45,676 nucleotides of DNA from Actinomycetes bacterium (GTDB taxonomy: Bacteria; Actinomycetota; Coriobacteriia; Anaerosomatales; JAGXFU01), in contig JAGXFU010000008.1 of assembly GCA_024637115.1 (NCBI GenBank), forward strand, positions 234,083 to 279,758, given 5' to 3'. The notes below the pieces were generated by a model, which saw only the letters and a program-made list of their open reading frames with translations, ran no database searches and was not told where the DNA came from. A program made the translations under genes and the position numbers. Below are positions 7,634 through 17,880 of this stretch, piece after piece; the first letter of the stretch is position 1; each line of letters begins with the position of its first letter.

Positions 7634-8974
7634 ATGAAGGAATTCGCGGTCTTCTGGGGATGTACGATCCCCGCGCGCTTCCCGTTCATCGAGAAGTCCA
7701 CCCGACTTGTCTTTGATGATCTGGGAGCGAAGGTCCACGAGCTTGAAGGGCATACATGCTGTCCCGAGGGCACACTCGTGAAGGCGAACGATGAGAACGC
7801 GTTCTACACCGCGGCGGCACGCAACCTCGCGCTTGTGGAGAAGGCGGGTCTCGATGTGGTCACGCCGTGCAACGGCTGCTACTCGACGTTCAAGGAGGCT
7901 TCGAGCCACCTCAGAACGCATTGGCGGGTTAAGGACGAGATCAACACGCGCCTTGCCCGAGAGGAACTCGAATACAAGGGCGATCTGCAGATCACTCACT
8001 TTGCCGAGTGGCTCTCGGACCAGATGGGTACCGGCCTGGTCGCGAGCAAGGTCGTCAAGCCGCTGTGGGGTATGCGCATCGCGGTCCACTATGGCTGCCA
8101 TCTCTTGCGCCCTCAGCCCGCTGTGCGCTGGGATGACCCGCTGCATCCCACCAAGGTCGAGGCCATGGTCGCCGCTCTCGGCGCCCGTGTGATCGACTAC
8201 AGCACCAAGATGCAGTGCTGCGGAGGAGCCCTCGACCGCGTTGGCGAGCGCGACGCATCGCTCGCATTCGCCCGTCGCAAACTCGCAGAACTTCAGCGCG
8301 AGCAGGTTGATGCGCTCGTAGTCGTCTGTCCGAGCTGCTTCCAGCAGTTCGATCTCAACCAGGCAGCGCTGCAGCGCAACAACGAGGATATCCACGTACC
8401 CGTGCTCTATCTCTCGGAGCTGATCTCGCTCGCTTACGGTCACACGCCCGAGGAGATCGGCCTGGGCATGCACCGGGTGAGCGTGGACCCCTTCCTCGAG
8501 AAGTGGGGCGATCGTCAGGTCGACAAGGAGAAACTCGCCGAGTACTTCGATGTGTCACTCCTTGGCAAGTGCGCGAGCTGTCAGGCGTGCAAGGACGACT
8601 GTCCGGTGTGCAAGGTCGATACGACCTTCCAGCCGACTGAGATCATCGAAGCACTCGTGCGCGGCAAGCTTGACGATGTCATCAACGATACGCAGCTCTG
8701 GAAGTGTCTCGAGTGCTACACGTGTCATGAACTGTGTCACTCGGAGATCGGCATGGCTGATACATTCCGCAAGCTCAAGGAGATCGCCATGGCGGCCGGG
8801 ACGGGTCCTGACTCGGTTTCCGGCGCCTACAAGCAGTTCCTGGAGCAGGGCACGCTCGGAAAGCCCAAAGAAGGTGCGCGCAAGAAACTCGGCCTGAGCC
8901 CGCTTCCCGCAACGGGTGGCGATGTGATCGCAGGCCTTCTTTCCGCCTGCGAAGACGAGGGAGATGAGGAGTAA
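7634..8974 (+). CDS. HdrB-HdrC fusion, heterodisulfide-reductase-like iron-sulfur protein
   Basis: A 446-residue cytoplasmic protein. The HdrB-like part has two cysteine-rich CCG domains: C10, C42-C43, C79/C82, then C155, C195-C196-G, C232/C235. The HdrC-like part has two ferredoxin-type [4Fe-4S] sets: C313/C316/C319/C323 and C358/C361/C364/C368. In methanogens these subunits reduce CoB-S-S-CoM; bacterial homologues serve as electron carriers in redox complexes. Here it is the first gene of a four-gene operon with split glutamate synthase, overlapping the next gene at TAATG. No GltD-type NAD(P)H-binding subunit is adjacent. I infer that it passes electrons to, or senses redox for, glutamate synthase. 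True heterodisulfide activity is unlikely without HdrA nearby. Confidence 0.85.
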   Translation: MKEFAVFWGCTIPARFPFIEKSTRLVFDDLGAKVHELEGHTCCPEGTLVKANDENAFYTAAARNLALVEKAGLDVVTPCNGCYSTFKEASSHLRTHWRVKDEINTRLAREELEYKGDLQITHFAEWLSDQMGTGLVASKVVKPLWGMRIAVHYGCHLLRPQPAVRWDDPLHPTKVEAMVAALGARVIDYSTKMQCCGGALDRVGERDASLAFARRKLAELQREQVDALVVVCPSCFQQFDLNQAALQRNNEDIHVPVLYLSELISLAYGHTPEEIGLGMHRVSVDPFLEKWGDRQVDKEKLAEYFDVSLLGKCASCQACKDDCPVCKVDTTFQPTEIIEALVRGKLDDVINDTQLWKCLECYTCHELCHSEIGMADTFRKLKEIAMAAGTGPDSVSGAYKQFLEQGTLGKPKEGARKKLGLSPLPATGGDVIAGLLSACEDEGDEE

Positions 8975-10248
8975 TGGAGTTCAACCCGCTACTTGAGCGG
9001 ATGCCGACCTCGAAGATGCCGTCCTTCACTGATCGTGAAGGTCTGTTCAACGAAGAGCGTCCGCGCTATGCCGAGGAGGCCGCGTCCAAGATCCATGGCG
9101 GCTGCGGCCTCATGGGCATCTGCGATGAATCGGGAACGCCCATGAGCGGCGTTGAGGCCATCAAGGCGATGGCCGTTCAGCGCGACCGGGGCAACGGTCT
9201 TGGCGGAGGTTACGCCGGCTACGGAATCTATCCCGAGTTCCCGGATCACTACTGCTTCCACATGATGTATCACGACATCAAAGCCAAAGAAGACGCCGAG
9301 GCCATCTTCGATCAGTACTTCGTGGTCGATCTGGCCGAGCCGATGCCGACTCGTCCGGTCAAGGGCATCAGCGATGCGCCCCTGCTCTGGCGCTATTTCC
9401 TCAATCCCGATTCCTACAAGCTCGAGAGTTCTGAGATGAGTACCGAGGACTTCATCGTTCACACGGTCATGCTCATCAACTCGAGTGTCGATGGCGCATT
9501 CGTGGCATCGAGTGGCAAGAACATGGGTGCGTTCAAGGGCGTGGGTTTCCCCGAGGAGATCGGTCACTACTACCGTCTCGATGAGTACGAAGGTAACACG
9601 TGGGTCGGTCACAACCGATTCCCAACGAACACTCCCGGCTGGTGGGGCGGAGCACACCCGTTCACCCTGCTTGACTGGTCGATCGTGCACAACGGCGAGA
9701 TTTCGAGCTACGGCATCAACAGCCGCTACCTTGAGGCGTTCGGCTACAAGTGCACGCTGGGAACTGACACCGAGGTCGCAGCGTATCTGTTCGACCTGCT
9801 GCTGCGACGCCACAAGTTACCTCTTGAGCTCGCGTGCAAAGCGCTCGCCTCACCGTTGTGGACCGAGATCGACCGCATGCCCGAGTCCGAGCAGGCCGTG
9901 ATGCGCTCGCTGCGGGCGGTGTATGGGCCGGGAATGCTCAACGGTCCCTTCGCCATCGTGCTGGGCTTCAATGGCGGCATGGTTGCGCTCAACGATCGCA
10001 TCAAGCTGCGTCCGCTCGTTGCCGCGCGTCAGGGCACCCGACTGATGGTTGCTTCCGAGGAGAGCGCGATGCGCGAGGTCCTCGATGCGCCGGACAAGGT
10101 ATGGGCCCCCAGGGCCGGCGAGCCGGTCATTGCCCGGGTCAAAGGTCAGGACTGGCCGATCCATGGTGACTTGCATCTGTCCGCTTCAGAGGTTTCGTGC
10201 GCCGTGACCGGCGTTGAAAGCTCCTGTGAGACTGTCGAGGTGAACTAG
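8974..10248 (+). CDS. glutamate synthase glutamine amidotransferase subunit (GlxB-like)
   Basis: A 424-residue class II glutamine amidotransferase (Ntn fold) that releases ammonia from glutamine for the partner synthase subunit. Seen motifs are GGCGLMG with the candidate nucleophile Cys44, GHNRFPTNT (substrate-binding Arg), HNGEIS and GTDTEV. In this family the nucleophile is normally residue 1 of the mature protein. Here 43 residues precede it, so N-terminal processing like that of PurF or GltB would be needed. The ATG overlaps the HdrBC stop by one base (TAATG), indicating translational coupling. It acts with the next two genes as the archaeal-type, three-piece equivalent of GltB. Confidence 0.88.
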   Translation: MEFNPLLERMPTSKMPSFTDREGLFNEERPRYAEEAASKIHGGCGLMGICDESGTPMSGVEAIKAMAVQRDRGNGLGGGYAGYGIYPEFPDHYCFHMMYHDIKAKEDAEAIFDQYFVVDLAEPMPTRPVKGISDAPLLWRYFLNPDSYKLESSEMSTEDFIVHTVMLINSSVDGAFVASSGKNMGAFKGVGFPEEIGHYYRLDEYEGNTWVGHNRFPTNTPGWWGGAHPFTLLDWSIVHNGEISSYGINSRYLEAFGYKCTLGTDTEVAAYLFDLLLRRHKLPLELACKALASPLWTEIDRMPESEQAVMRSLRAVYGPGMLNGPFAIVLGFNGGMVALNDRIKLRPLVAARQGTRLMVASEESAMREVLDAPDKVWAPRAGEPVIARVKGQDWPIHGDLHLSASEVSCAVTGVESSCETVEVN

Positions 10249-10250
10249 CG

Positions 10251-11762
<1,512 letters not shown>

Positions 11763-11778
11763 GGGAGGACGAGACTGC

Positions 11779-12603
11779 ATGACTGAGACAACTGAAATAC
11801 GCCAGGGTCCCATCGAGGGCTATCTCATGGTCGAGCCGCACGTCACGCGCGATGGTGACACGGTGACCATCGACGCTGCGAGCGTCTACTACAAGTATGT
11901 GAATCAGGCGATTCGCGCCGCTATCGCCGATGGCGTCACGACCGTGCGCGTGATCAACGTGAATGGTCAGCGCTACATCGGCAATGGTCTGAGCGGCACC
12001 GACGTGACGATCGAGGTCTACGGCACAGCCGGACAGGATCTTTCGATGTTCATGAACGGCCCCACCGTGCGTATCCACGGCAATGCCCAAGACGGGGTGG
12101 GCAATACCATGAACGCCGGTCGGGTCATGATCCATGGTGATGCGGGCGACGTCCTCGGCTACGGGATGCGCGGCGGTCGCGTCTATATCAAGGGCGACGT
12201 TGGATATCGCGTGGGTATTCACATGAAGGCCTACGAGAGTCTGGTGCCTGTCATGGTCTGTGGCGGCAAGTCACGTGACTTCTCTGGCGAGTACATGGCC
12301 GGCGGCATGCTCGTGCTGCTCGGAATGAACTCGCAGTTCGACGGTCCTATTGTTGGCGGCTATATCGGCACCGGCATGCACGGTGGCGTTATCTATCTGC
12401 GCGGCGAGGTGGAACCATGGCAGGTGGGAAAGGAGTGCGGGATCTTTACCGCGGATGAGGAGGATATGAAGACTCTTGGCCCGGTGCTGAAGGAATATGC
12501 CGAGGAGTTCGGCATGGACTATGACGAGATCATCTCGGTCCCGTTCACAAAACTGGTTCCGATCAGTCACCGTCCATACGGAAAGCTGTACACGTACGTC
12601 TGA
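11779..12603 (+). CDS. glutamate synthase GXGXG-domain subunit (GlxC-like)
   Basis: A 274-residue right-handed beta-helix protein with repeated G-rich turns (for example GNGLSG, GNAQDGVGNTMNAG, GDVGYRVG), matching the C-terminal GXGXG domain of GltB. The domain is structural: it joins the amidotransferase and FMN domains and helps form the ammonia tunnel. ATG 11779 is chosen over an earlier in-frame start that overlaps the previous gene, because GGGGAGGA sits just upstream. It is the last gene of the operon; no strong terminator precedes glnA, so read-through is possible. Confidence 0.88.
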   Translation: MTETTEIRQGPIEGYLMVEPHVTRDGDTVTIDAASVYYKYVNQAIRAAIADGVTTVRVINVNGQRYIGNGLSGTDVTIEVYGTAGQDLSMFMNGPTVRIHGNAQDGVGNTMNAGRVMIHGDAGDVLGYGMRGGRVYIKGDVGYRVGIHMKAYESLVPVMVCGGKSRDFSGEYMAGGMLVLLGMNSQFDGPIVGGYIGTGMHGGVIYLRGEVEPWQVGKECGIFTADEEDMKTLGPVLKEYAEEFGMDYDEIISVPFTKLVPISHRPYGKLYTYV

Positions 12604-12685
12604 GGGCCAGTCGAAGAAGGCTGAGATTTCTGCGGGAGGAATCACCGCGGAGTTCTGGTGCTGAGTATCGAATTTGCACGAAATC

Positions 12686-12701
12686 GAAACACCGATGAAA
12701 C
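12686..12701 (+). promoter_or_regulatory. GAAAC-N6-GAAAC box, predicted GlnR-like site (glnA)
   Basis: GAAAC ACCGAT GAAAC lies 94 bp upstream of the glnA start, in the 191-bp spacer after the glutamate synthase operon. TGCAC, a weak GTNAC-type half-site, precedes it at the same 11-bp period, and ATTAGG follows. A possible -10, TAGTAT, is at 12712-12717; its -35 would be covered by the box, so I do not assign the promoter firmly. Confidence 0.7.
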
Positions 12702-12794
12702 ATTAGGTACGTAGTATTTCCAGTAGAACCTGACATACAGGCTCGTATCGTCACACATGAAAACAGTGTAGGCGTGTCGGATTAGGAGGAAAGC

Positions 12795-14126
12795 ATGGCA
12801 CCGAAGATGGACAAGGATTTCGTCCTCAAGTCAATCGAGGAGCGCGGCGTCAAGTTTGTACGCTATTGGTTCACGGATGTGTTGGGTGTTCTCAAGTCAT
12901 TCGCTGTGACTGACAGCGAGGTAGAGACCTCGTTTGAAGAGGGCATGGGCTTCGATGGATCATCCATCGACGGCTTCACCCGCATTCAGGAGTCGGACAT
13001 GGTCGCATATCCGGATGCCAGCACGTTCCAGACGCTTCCCTGGCGTCCCTCGGGCGACGGCGTTGCCCGCATGTTCACCGATATCCAGAAGCCGGACGGT
13101 TCTCCGTTCGAGGGTGATCCCCGCTATGCACTCAAGCGCATGATCGCCAAGGCCGCTGACATGGGCTACACCATGTACGTGGGCCCGGAACTTGAGTTCT
13201 TCTACTTCGCCGATGATCAGGGCACCGAGGTGCTCGATCATGGCGGCTACTTCGACCTCACCCCGCTTGATATCGCGAGCGATCTGCGTCGCGAGACCGT
13301 TCTCACTCTTGAGAAGATGGGTATCCCGGTCGAGTACTCGCATCACGAGGTTGCTCCATCACAGCACGAGATCGACCTTCGCTACCAGGATGCGCTCACG
13401 ATGGCCGATGCTGTCATGACCTATCGCCTGGTCGTCAAAGAGGTTGCCTACTCGAACGGCGTATACGCCACCTTCATGCCCAAGCCGATCCAGGGCATCA
13501 ACGGTTCCGGTATGCACGTCCACCAGTCGCTGTTCACCAAGGAGGGCAACGCCTTCTTTGATGCCGACAAGCCGGGCCACCTGTCCGACGTTGCCAGGCA
13601 CTACATCGCGGGTCTCCTCAAGTACGCACCGGAGTTCTGCGCGATCACCAACCCGCTTGTGAACTCCTACAAGCGTCTCATTCCCGGCTTTGAGGCTCCC
13701 GTATACGTCTCATGGGCACAGGCTAACCGTTCCGCGATGGTTCGCGTGCCTCTGTACAAGCCCGGCAAGGAAGCTGCAACTCGTCTCGAGTTGCGCAATC
13801 CTGATCCCTCGGCCAACCCCTATCTCGCCTTCGCTGTTATGCTCGGCGCCGGCCTGAAGGGTATCGAGGAGAAGCTTGAGCTCATGCCCGAGGCCACGAA
13901 CGACATCTTTGAGATGACTCCGCAGGAGCTCGAGGATGCCGGTATCAAGACGCTTCCCAAGGACCTCGGTGAGGCCATTGCACTCTTTGAGGGCTCTGAG
14001 ACCATGAAAGAGATCCTTGGCGATCACATCCACACCTTCTACTCCGCAAACAAGAAGGCCGAGTGGCTCGACTACATCCAGTCGGTCACCCCGTGGGAGC
14101 TTGACCGCTACCTGAGTGTTATCTAG
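12795..14126 (+). CDS. glnA: glutamine synthetase type I-alpha
   Basis: A 443-residue GSI. It condenses glutamate and ammonia with ATP and feeds the glutamate synthase encoded upstream. Signatures seen are GFDGSSIDGF near residue 51, the metal-binding stretch GPELEFF, the ATP-site NGSGMHVHQS, and the glutamate-binding MVRVP/ELRNPDPSANPYLA region. The length is that of the short alpha form. No adenylylation Tyr loop is present, so control should be by feedback, PII and transcription rather than GlnE. TTAGGAGGAAAGC gives a strong ribosome site. A perfect terminator follows. Confidence 0.97.
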   Translation: MAPKMDKDFVLKSIEERGVKFVRYWFTDVLGVLKSFAVTDSEVETSFEEGMGFDGSSIDGFTRIQESDMVAYPDASTFQTLPWRPSGDGVARMFTDIQKPDGSPFEGDPRYALKRMIAKAADMGYTMYVGPELEFFYFADDQGTEVLDHGGYFDLTPLDIASDLRRETVLTLEKMGIPVEYSHHEVAPSQHEIDLRYQDALTMADAVMTYRLVVKEVAYSNGVYATFMPKPIQGINGSGMHVHQSLFTKEGNAFFDADKPGHLSDVARHYIAGLLKYAPEFCAITNPLVNSYKRLIPGFEAPVYVSWAQANRSAMVRVPLYKPGKEAATRLELRNPDPSANPYLAFAVMLGAGLKGIEEKLELMPEATNDIFEMTPQELEDAGIKTLPKDLGEAIALFEGSETMKEILGDHIHTFYSANKKAEWLDYIQSVTPWELDRYLSVI

Positions 14127-14161
14127 TCACGAGCCCCACGTGACGCGTGCTTTTCGGCAAT

Positions 14162-14203
14162 GGCGCCGGACGGGAGTAATCTCGTCCGGCGCCTTCTTTT
14201 CTT
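14162..14203 (+). terminator. intrinsic terminator of glnA
   Basis: GGCGCCGGACG (14162-14172) pairs perfectly over 11 bp with CGTCCGGCGCC (14183-14193), followed by TTCTTTTCTT. Confidence 0.93.
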
Positions 14204-14262
14204 GCTATGGATCGCGCCAGCCGGCAGAGATATCTACGTGAGCTTCGAGGAGCGGTATCATC

Positions 14263-14931
14263 ATGCACATGAAACGCATCCTGATAGCATCCGATGACAC
14301 CCACACACGTGCCTGGGTCCGAAACTCGCTGGACCCGCTCGACGTGACGATCGAGGAATGCTCAGTCAGTGACCTCGCGTCCCGTCTGACTTCCGAGGAG
14401 TTCGCACTTGTTGCGGTTGACGGTGGGCGGGACCCTGAGCCGCTCGTGCAGATCTTTGAGCGCATTGCTACAGAGGGTCTTGATGTTCGGCTACTGCTTC
14501 TGATCGAAGGAGAGGCTCTGTCCGGTCTGCGTGTGCCATCCACCCTGGGTGCAGACTTCATGGTCAGAGGTGGGTCCTCGGCTGAGCTCGTTGCGCGTGT
14601 TCGAACACTGTTGTGGCCGGGTGAGGAGGCCTCAGGACAGGAACTGATTCGAGTAGAGAATCTCACGGTGAATCTCGCAACATATCAGGTATACATCGAG
14701 GGTCAGTCCGTTGACTTCACGTATCTCGAGTACGCCCTCTTTGCCTTCTTAGTTACACATCCAAACCGCGCGTACAGTCGCGAGGTGCTCTTGCGACGAG
14801 TGTGGGGATCTGACTACTACGGTGGTCTGCGAACGGTCGATGTTCATGTGAGGCGTGTTCGCGCGAAGATCGATCCACTCTCTCGCAGACTTGAGACGGT
14901 ACGCAATGTCGGGTACCTCTGGCACGGATAG
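14263..14931 (+). CDS. GlnR-like orphan OmpR-family regulator
   Basis: A 222-residue protein with a degenerate receiver and a winged-helix DNA-binding domain (about 125-222: VENLTVNLATYQV, FTYLEYALFAFL, RTVDVHVRRVRAKI, ETVRNVGYLW). The receiver keeps D11-D12 and D53 (VAVDGGRD) but lacks the switch Thr/Ser and the Lys (MVRGG instead of VKP). That resembles actinobacterial GlnR, which acts without phosphorylation; the VDGGRD stretch and GxDYxGGxRTVDVHVRR block also resemble GlnR. No kinase is adjacent. Its position just after glnA, with repeated GAAAC-N6-GAAAC boxes nearby, suggests it is the nitrogen regulator here. GAGGAG precedes the ATG by 10 nt. Another OmpR-family role remains possible. 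Confidence 0.75.
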   Translation: MHMKRILIASDDTHTRAWVRNSLDPLDVTIEECSVSDLASRLTSEEFALVAVDGGRDPEPLVQIFERIATEGLDVRLLLLIEGEALSGLRVPSTLGADFMVRGGSSAELVARVRTLLWPGEEASGQELIRVENLTVNLATYQVYIEGQSVDFTYLEYALFAFLVTHPNRAYSREVLLRRVWGSDYYGGLRTVDVHVRRVRAKIDPLSRRLETVRNVGYLWHG

Positions 14932-14942
14932 TGTGCGCGGGA

Positions 14943-17090
14943 TCAGATTCCCTTGTTCGATGTGTGGGTGGTTGGCCAGGTGCCGATGAGGACGTCAATG
15001 AACGTCTCCACAAGGTCCGGGTCGAACTGAGTTCCAGCGCATCGCCGCATCTCATCCACGGTCTCCGCGACAGTCATCGCCCGCTTGTAGGGACGATCTG
15101 ATGTCATCGCGTCGTAGGCGTCGCAGATTGCGAGAACTCGCCCTTCGAGCGGAATGTCCGGTCCAACTGTCCCCGCCGGATAGCCCTTGCCGTCCCAGCG
15201 TTCGTGATGGGATTCAATCCACTGAAGCATTTCAGGGCGAGTACTCGCTTGCAGGATACGCGTCCCCAGGCTGGGGTGCTCCTCGATCTTCATGCGTTCC
15301 GCTTCATCGAGTCTTCCGGGTTTGAGCAAGATGGAGTCAGGAATGCCGATCTTGCCTACATCGTGGAGCTGGGCAGCAGAGTAGATCAGGCGGACATGTT
15401 CGTCGGTCAGCCCAAGCGCCTCACCAAGGCCCTGCGCAAGCTTGGCAACATTGGCCGAATGGTATCGCGTGTCAGGATCGCGTGCATCGACCGCGGCGGC
15501 GAGCGATTCCACGAGCCTCAGGTGCGACTCTTCTTCGAGCATCGTGAGATGCTCCTTGGAGTCGAGGGCATCTACGACATTCGGGTCGAACACGACGATC
15601 CTGTTTCCCCCCAACGATGTGGCCCAGTATTGTGAGCCCGATGCATACCGTATGAGTGATTCAGCGTCACTGGCGTGTTCGGGCAGCACTGCAATCCCGA
15701 CCGAGAGGTTCACTCCGGGCATGCTTCCGCCACCCAGTGCTCCTGCTCGCATTGCAATGCGGGTGGCGATCTCATGCGCCTCCATTACGCCGCGACCGGG
15801 AAGCAGCAGGGCAAAATCGTCGCCTCCGATTCGGAACGCGAGTCCCCCTGCGCGCGCTTCATCGAAGAGCCTGGCCACGTCCTGCAATCGGATATCGCCG
15901 GCGCGATAGCCGAACTCGCTGTTAAACGAATCGAATGCGTCGATGTTGGCGATGCATACCGAGAGATCCGTGCCGAGAAGACGCGCCTCGGCAACTTCTT
16001 CATCGACGCGGGCTCTGAAATACCTGTTGTTGAACACGCCTGTGAGCGGATCCCAGATGGACTGCTGTGCAAGACGTCGATTCTCATAGGTGACAACTGC
16101 GCTGCGGGCAACCACGGCCACCGCGAATGCAGACACCGCAAGCGATAACACGATTCGCACGAGCAGATCATCGATTCGGGCGGATGCGAGTATGAGTGCT
16201 GGTATTCCCACGAGTGCGAGCCCAAGGGAGAGCAGCCCCGGCCATTGGGGAAGGTCTGCCTCGGGCGCAGGTCGTGTGGACACACGTTCGCGTTGTGTGT
16301 ACACGTGCACACCAGCGAGAGCGAACAGAAGAAGAGATGCGGAGATCAGGAGATCCGCCCTGGCTGCGTGCGCCGTCCCGGGAATGTATGACCCGATATA
16401 CGCAACAGCCACAGTGACGCCGATCGCGAAGATAGCGAGAGCCGCCAGAACCAGGGCATCTGATGATCGCCATGAGGTTCGCTTGAATACCACGAGATAC
16501 AGGGTCAACGCGAACGCCATGACGGGATACAGTGCGAACAGCATTGTTGATCCGACGGATGTGCCGCTTTCTGTACCGGGCGATGTTGAGAACAGTACGA
16601 TCAATGAGATTGACCAGACAGCAATAAGCATGCTTATCAGGTCAAGGGTCGCGCGCAACTTTCGCAGTCCCACAACTTCGAACGGCTCAGTAATAAGAAG
16701 GACGACAGGGATGAGCACAACGAGTCCAAGAACGAAGACCACGTCTTCGAAGGATCCCGATCTTGGAAAGCGCCCTTCGGTGATCACAACGAGGGATCGA
16801 TAGCTCAGCCCGAGCAGGAATAGGCTCATTGAGACGGCGAGAAGGCGCCAGAGCCTGAATCGTTTTCCCGCAGATGAGCGGGTAGCGAGGAAGGCAGCAA
16901 GGAGGGCAGCGCCGGCAGGTAGCGGGAAGATGGCGGCGATGAATGTCGCACGAGTACTCTGCTCTGGAAGGAGCAGGAAGGCTGCCACGAACGTTATGAG
17001 ATAGATTGATGCGCCAATCCAGGCGACCAGGCGCACGCGGGCGCTCTGCCGTGTGAGATTGTTGTGTGTGAACTCCGACGCCCTGGACAT
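14943..17090 (-). CDS. ten-span membrane GGDEF/HD-GYP cyclic-di-GMP protein
   Basis: A 715-residue protein. About ten hydrophobic segments cover residues 20-350, followed by a GGDEF domain (about 355-510) and an HD-GYP domain (about 535-700). The GGDEF signature reads GGDDF, with Asp where cyclases usually have Glu, so cyclase activity is uncertain. The HD-GYP part is complete: LHDVGKIGIPD, HHERWDGKGYP, SDRPY, predicting c-di-GMP hydrolysis. The membrane part has no named sensor domain I can recognise. ATG 17090 with GGGGGA upstream is chosen over a longer frame that would overlap the methyltransferase. Confidence 0.88.
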   Translation of the reverse strand: MSRASEFTHNNLTRQSARVRLVAWIGASIYLITFVAAFLLLPEQSTRATFIAAIFPLPAGAALLAAFLATRSSAGKRFRLWRLLAVSMSLFLLGLSYRSLVVITEGRFPRSGSFEDVVFVLGLVVLIPVVLLITEPFEVVGLRKLRATLDLISMLIAVWSISLIVLFSTSPGTESGTSVGSTMLFALYPVMAFALTLYLVVFKRTSWRSSDALVLAALAIFAIGVTVAVAYIGSYIPGTAHAARADLLISASLLLFALAGVHVYTQRERVSTRPAPEADLPQWPGLLSLGLALVGIPALILASARIDDLLVRIVLSLAVSAFAVAVVARSAVVTYENRRLAQQSIWDPLTGVFNNRYFRARVDEEVAEARLLGTDLSVCIANIDAFDSFNSEFGYRAGDIRLQDVARLFDEARAGGLAFRIGGDDFALLLPGRGVMEAHEIATRIAMRAGALGGGSMPGVNLSVGIAVLPEHASDAESLIRYASGSQYWATSLGGNRIVVFDPNVVDALDSKEHLTMLEEESHLRLVESLAAAVDARDPDTRYHSANVAKLAQGLGEALGLTDEHVRLIYSAAQLHDVGKIGIPDSILLKPGRLDEAERMKIEEHPSLGTRILQASTRPEMLQWIESHHERWDGKGYPAGTVGPDIPLEGRVLAICDAYDAMTSDRPYKRAMTVAETVDEMRRCAGTQFDPDLVETFIDVLIGTWPTTHTSNKGI

Positions 17091-17161
17091 GATGTATTCC
17101 CCCGCGTCGATCTGTGATTCTCGTCCAGTATAGGGTGTGTGTGCGTTTCGGGCGACGGGCA

Positions 17162-17758
17162 CTATGAAGCTTGGACGTCTCCTACGAAACGGTATGACGC
17201 GCCGCTCATCTTCGTGCAGGTTCCTGAGATCCCGTGCTGTGACATGAAGTGACACATCTGGTCGGGAGTAAAGAACGCGCCCGGTTCACCCAGGAGCTTT
17301 TCGGCGAGAACGATTGCGCGCATCACCAGCCCCCGCGGGTCGAGTTCTACCACCAGTACGCCACCACCGGGTCGTATGACCCTGCGAAACTCCTGGATGG
17401 CTCCGGGTTGGTCACGAAAATGATGGAACGCGTCGGTCACGATTACCACATCGAAGGCATCGTCTTTGAAGGGCATTTCCTCGGCAACACCGAGAACTGC
17501 TGTCACCGGCCCGTCTTTGGAGATGTAGCGCAGCATCTGCGGCGTTGGATCGAGAACGGTGACCTGGGCATTGGTGACTTCATGGAGCCGCGTTGCGAGC
17601 GCTCCCGTGCCGCCTCCAACGTCAAGGATCTTGTTCTGGGTCGCGTCATCGGCCACGAGATATGAATCGAGCCATCCTGCGACTTCGCGAATCGTCTCGT
17701 GCGACCAACGATCAGCGAAGTGCCCAAAGGCCGGTGCGGCCCAATTGAAGAAACCCAC
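17162..17758 (-). CDS. class I SAM-dependent methyltransferase (UbiE/MenG-like fold)
   Basis: A 198-residue protein with SAM motif I ILDVGGGTGAL, acidic motif LDPTPQML, motif II DVVIVTDAFHHF and post-motif RVIRPGGGVLVVELDP. The family methylates small molecules such as quinones; the substrate is not evident. GTG 17758 is chosen because GGGAGGA lies about 8 nt upstream; a longer frame would run into the polA 5' region. It is divergent from polA. Confidence 0.75.
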   Translation of the reverse strand: MGFFNWAAPAFGHFADRWSHETIREVAGWLDSYLVADDATQNKILDVGGGTGALATRLHEVTNAQVTVLDPTPQMLRYISKDGPVTAVLGVAEEMPFKDDAFDVVIVTDAFHHFRDQPGAIQEFRRVIRPGGGVLVVELDPRGLVMRAIVLAEKLLGEPGAFFTPDQMCHFMSQHGISGTCTKMSGASYRFVGDVQAS

Positions 17759-17880
17759 GGACGTGTCCTCCCTGTCGGGTAGAATCGAATAGTCCCCCCG
17801 AGGACTTGCGCGTCCGCTGACGAGCTCATCGCCACGGTCGCGCTCTCTGCTCCCAATTGTACCTGCCAAGGAGTGCTTCC

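Noticed and set aside
12685-12698. Hexaloop-like ATCG-AAACAC-CGAT in the glnA spacer as a second ANTAR target
   Set aside because: Loop position 4 is not G, the stem is only 4 bp, no partner hairpin or terminator exists, and it coincides with the GAAAC box.
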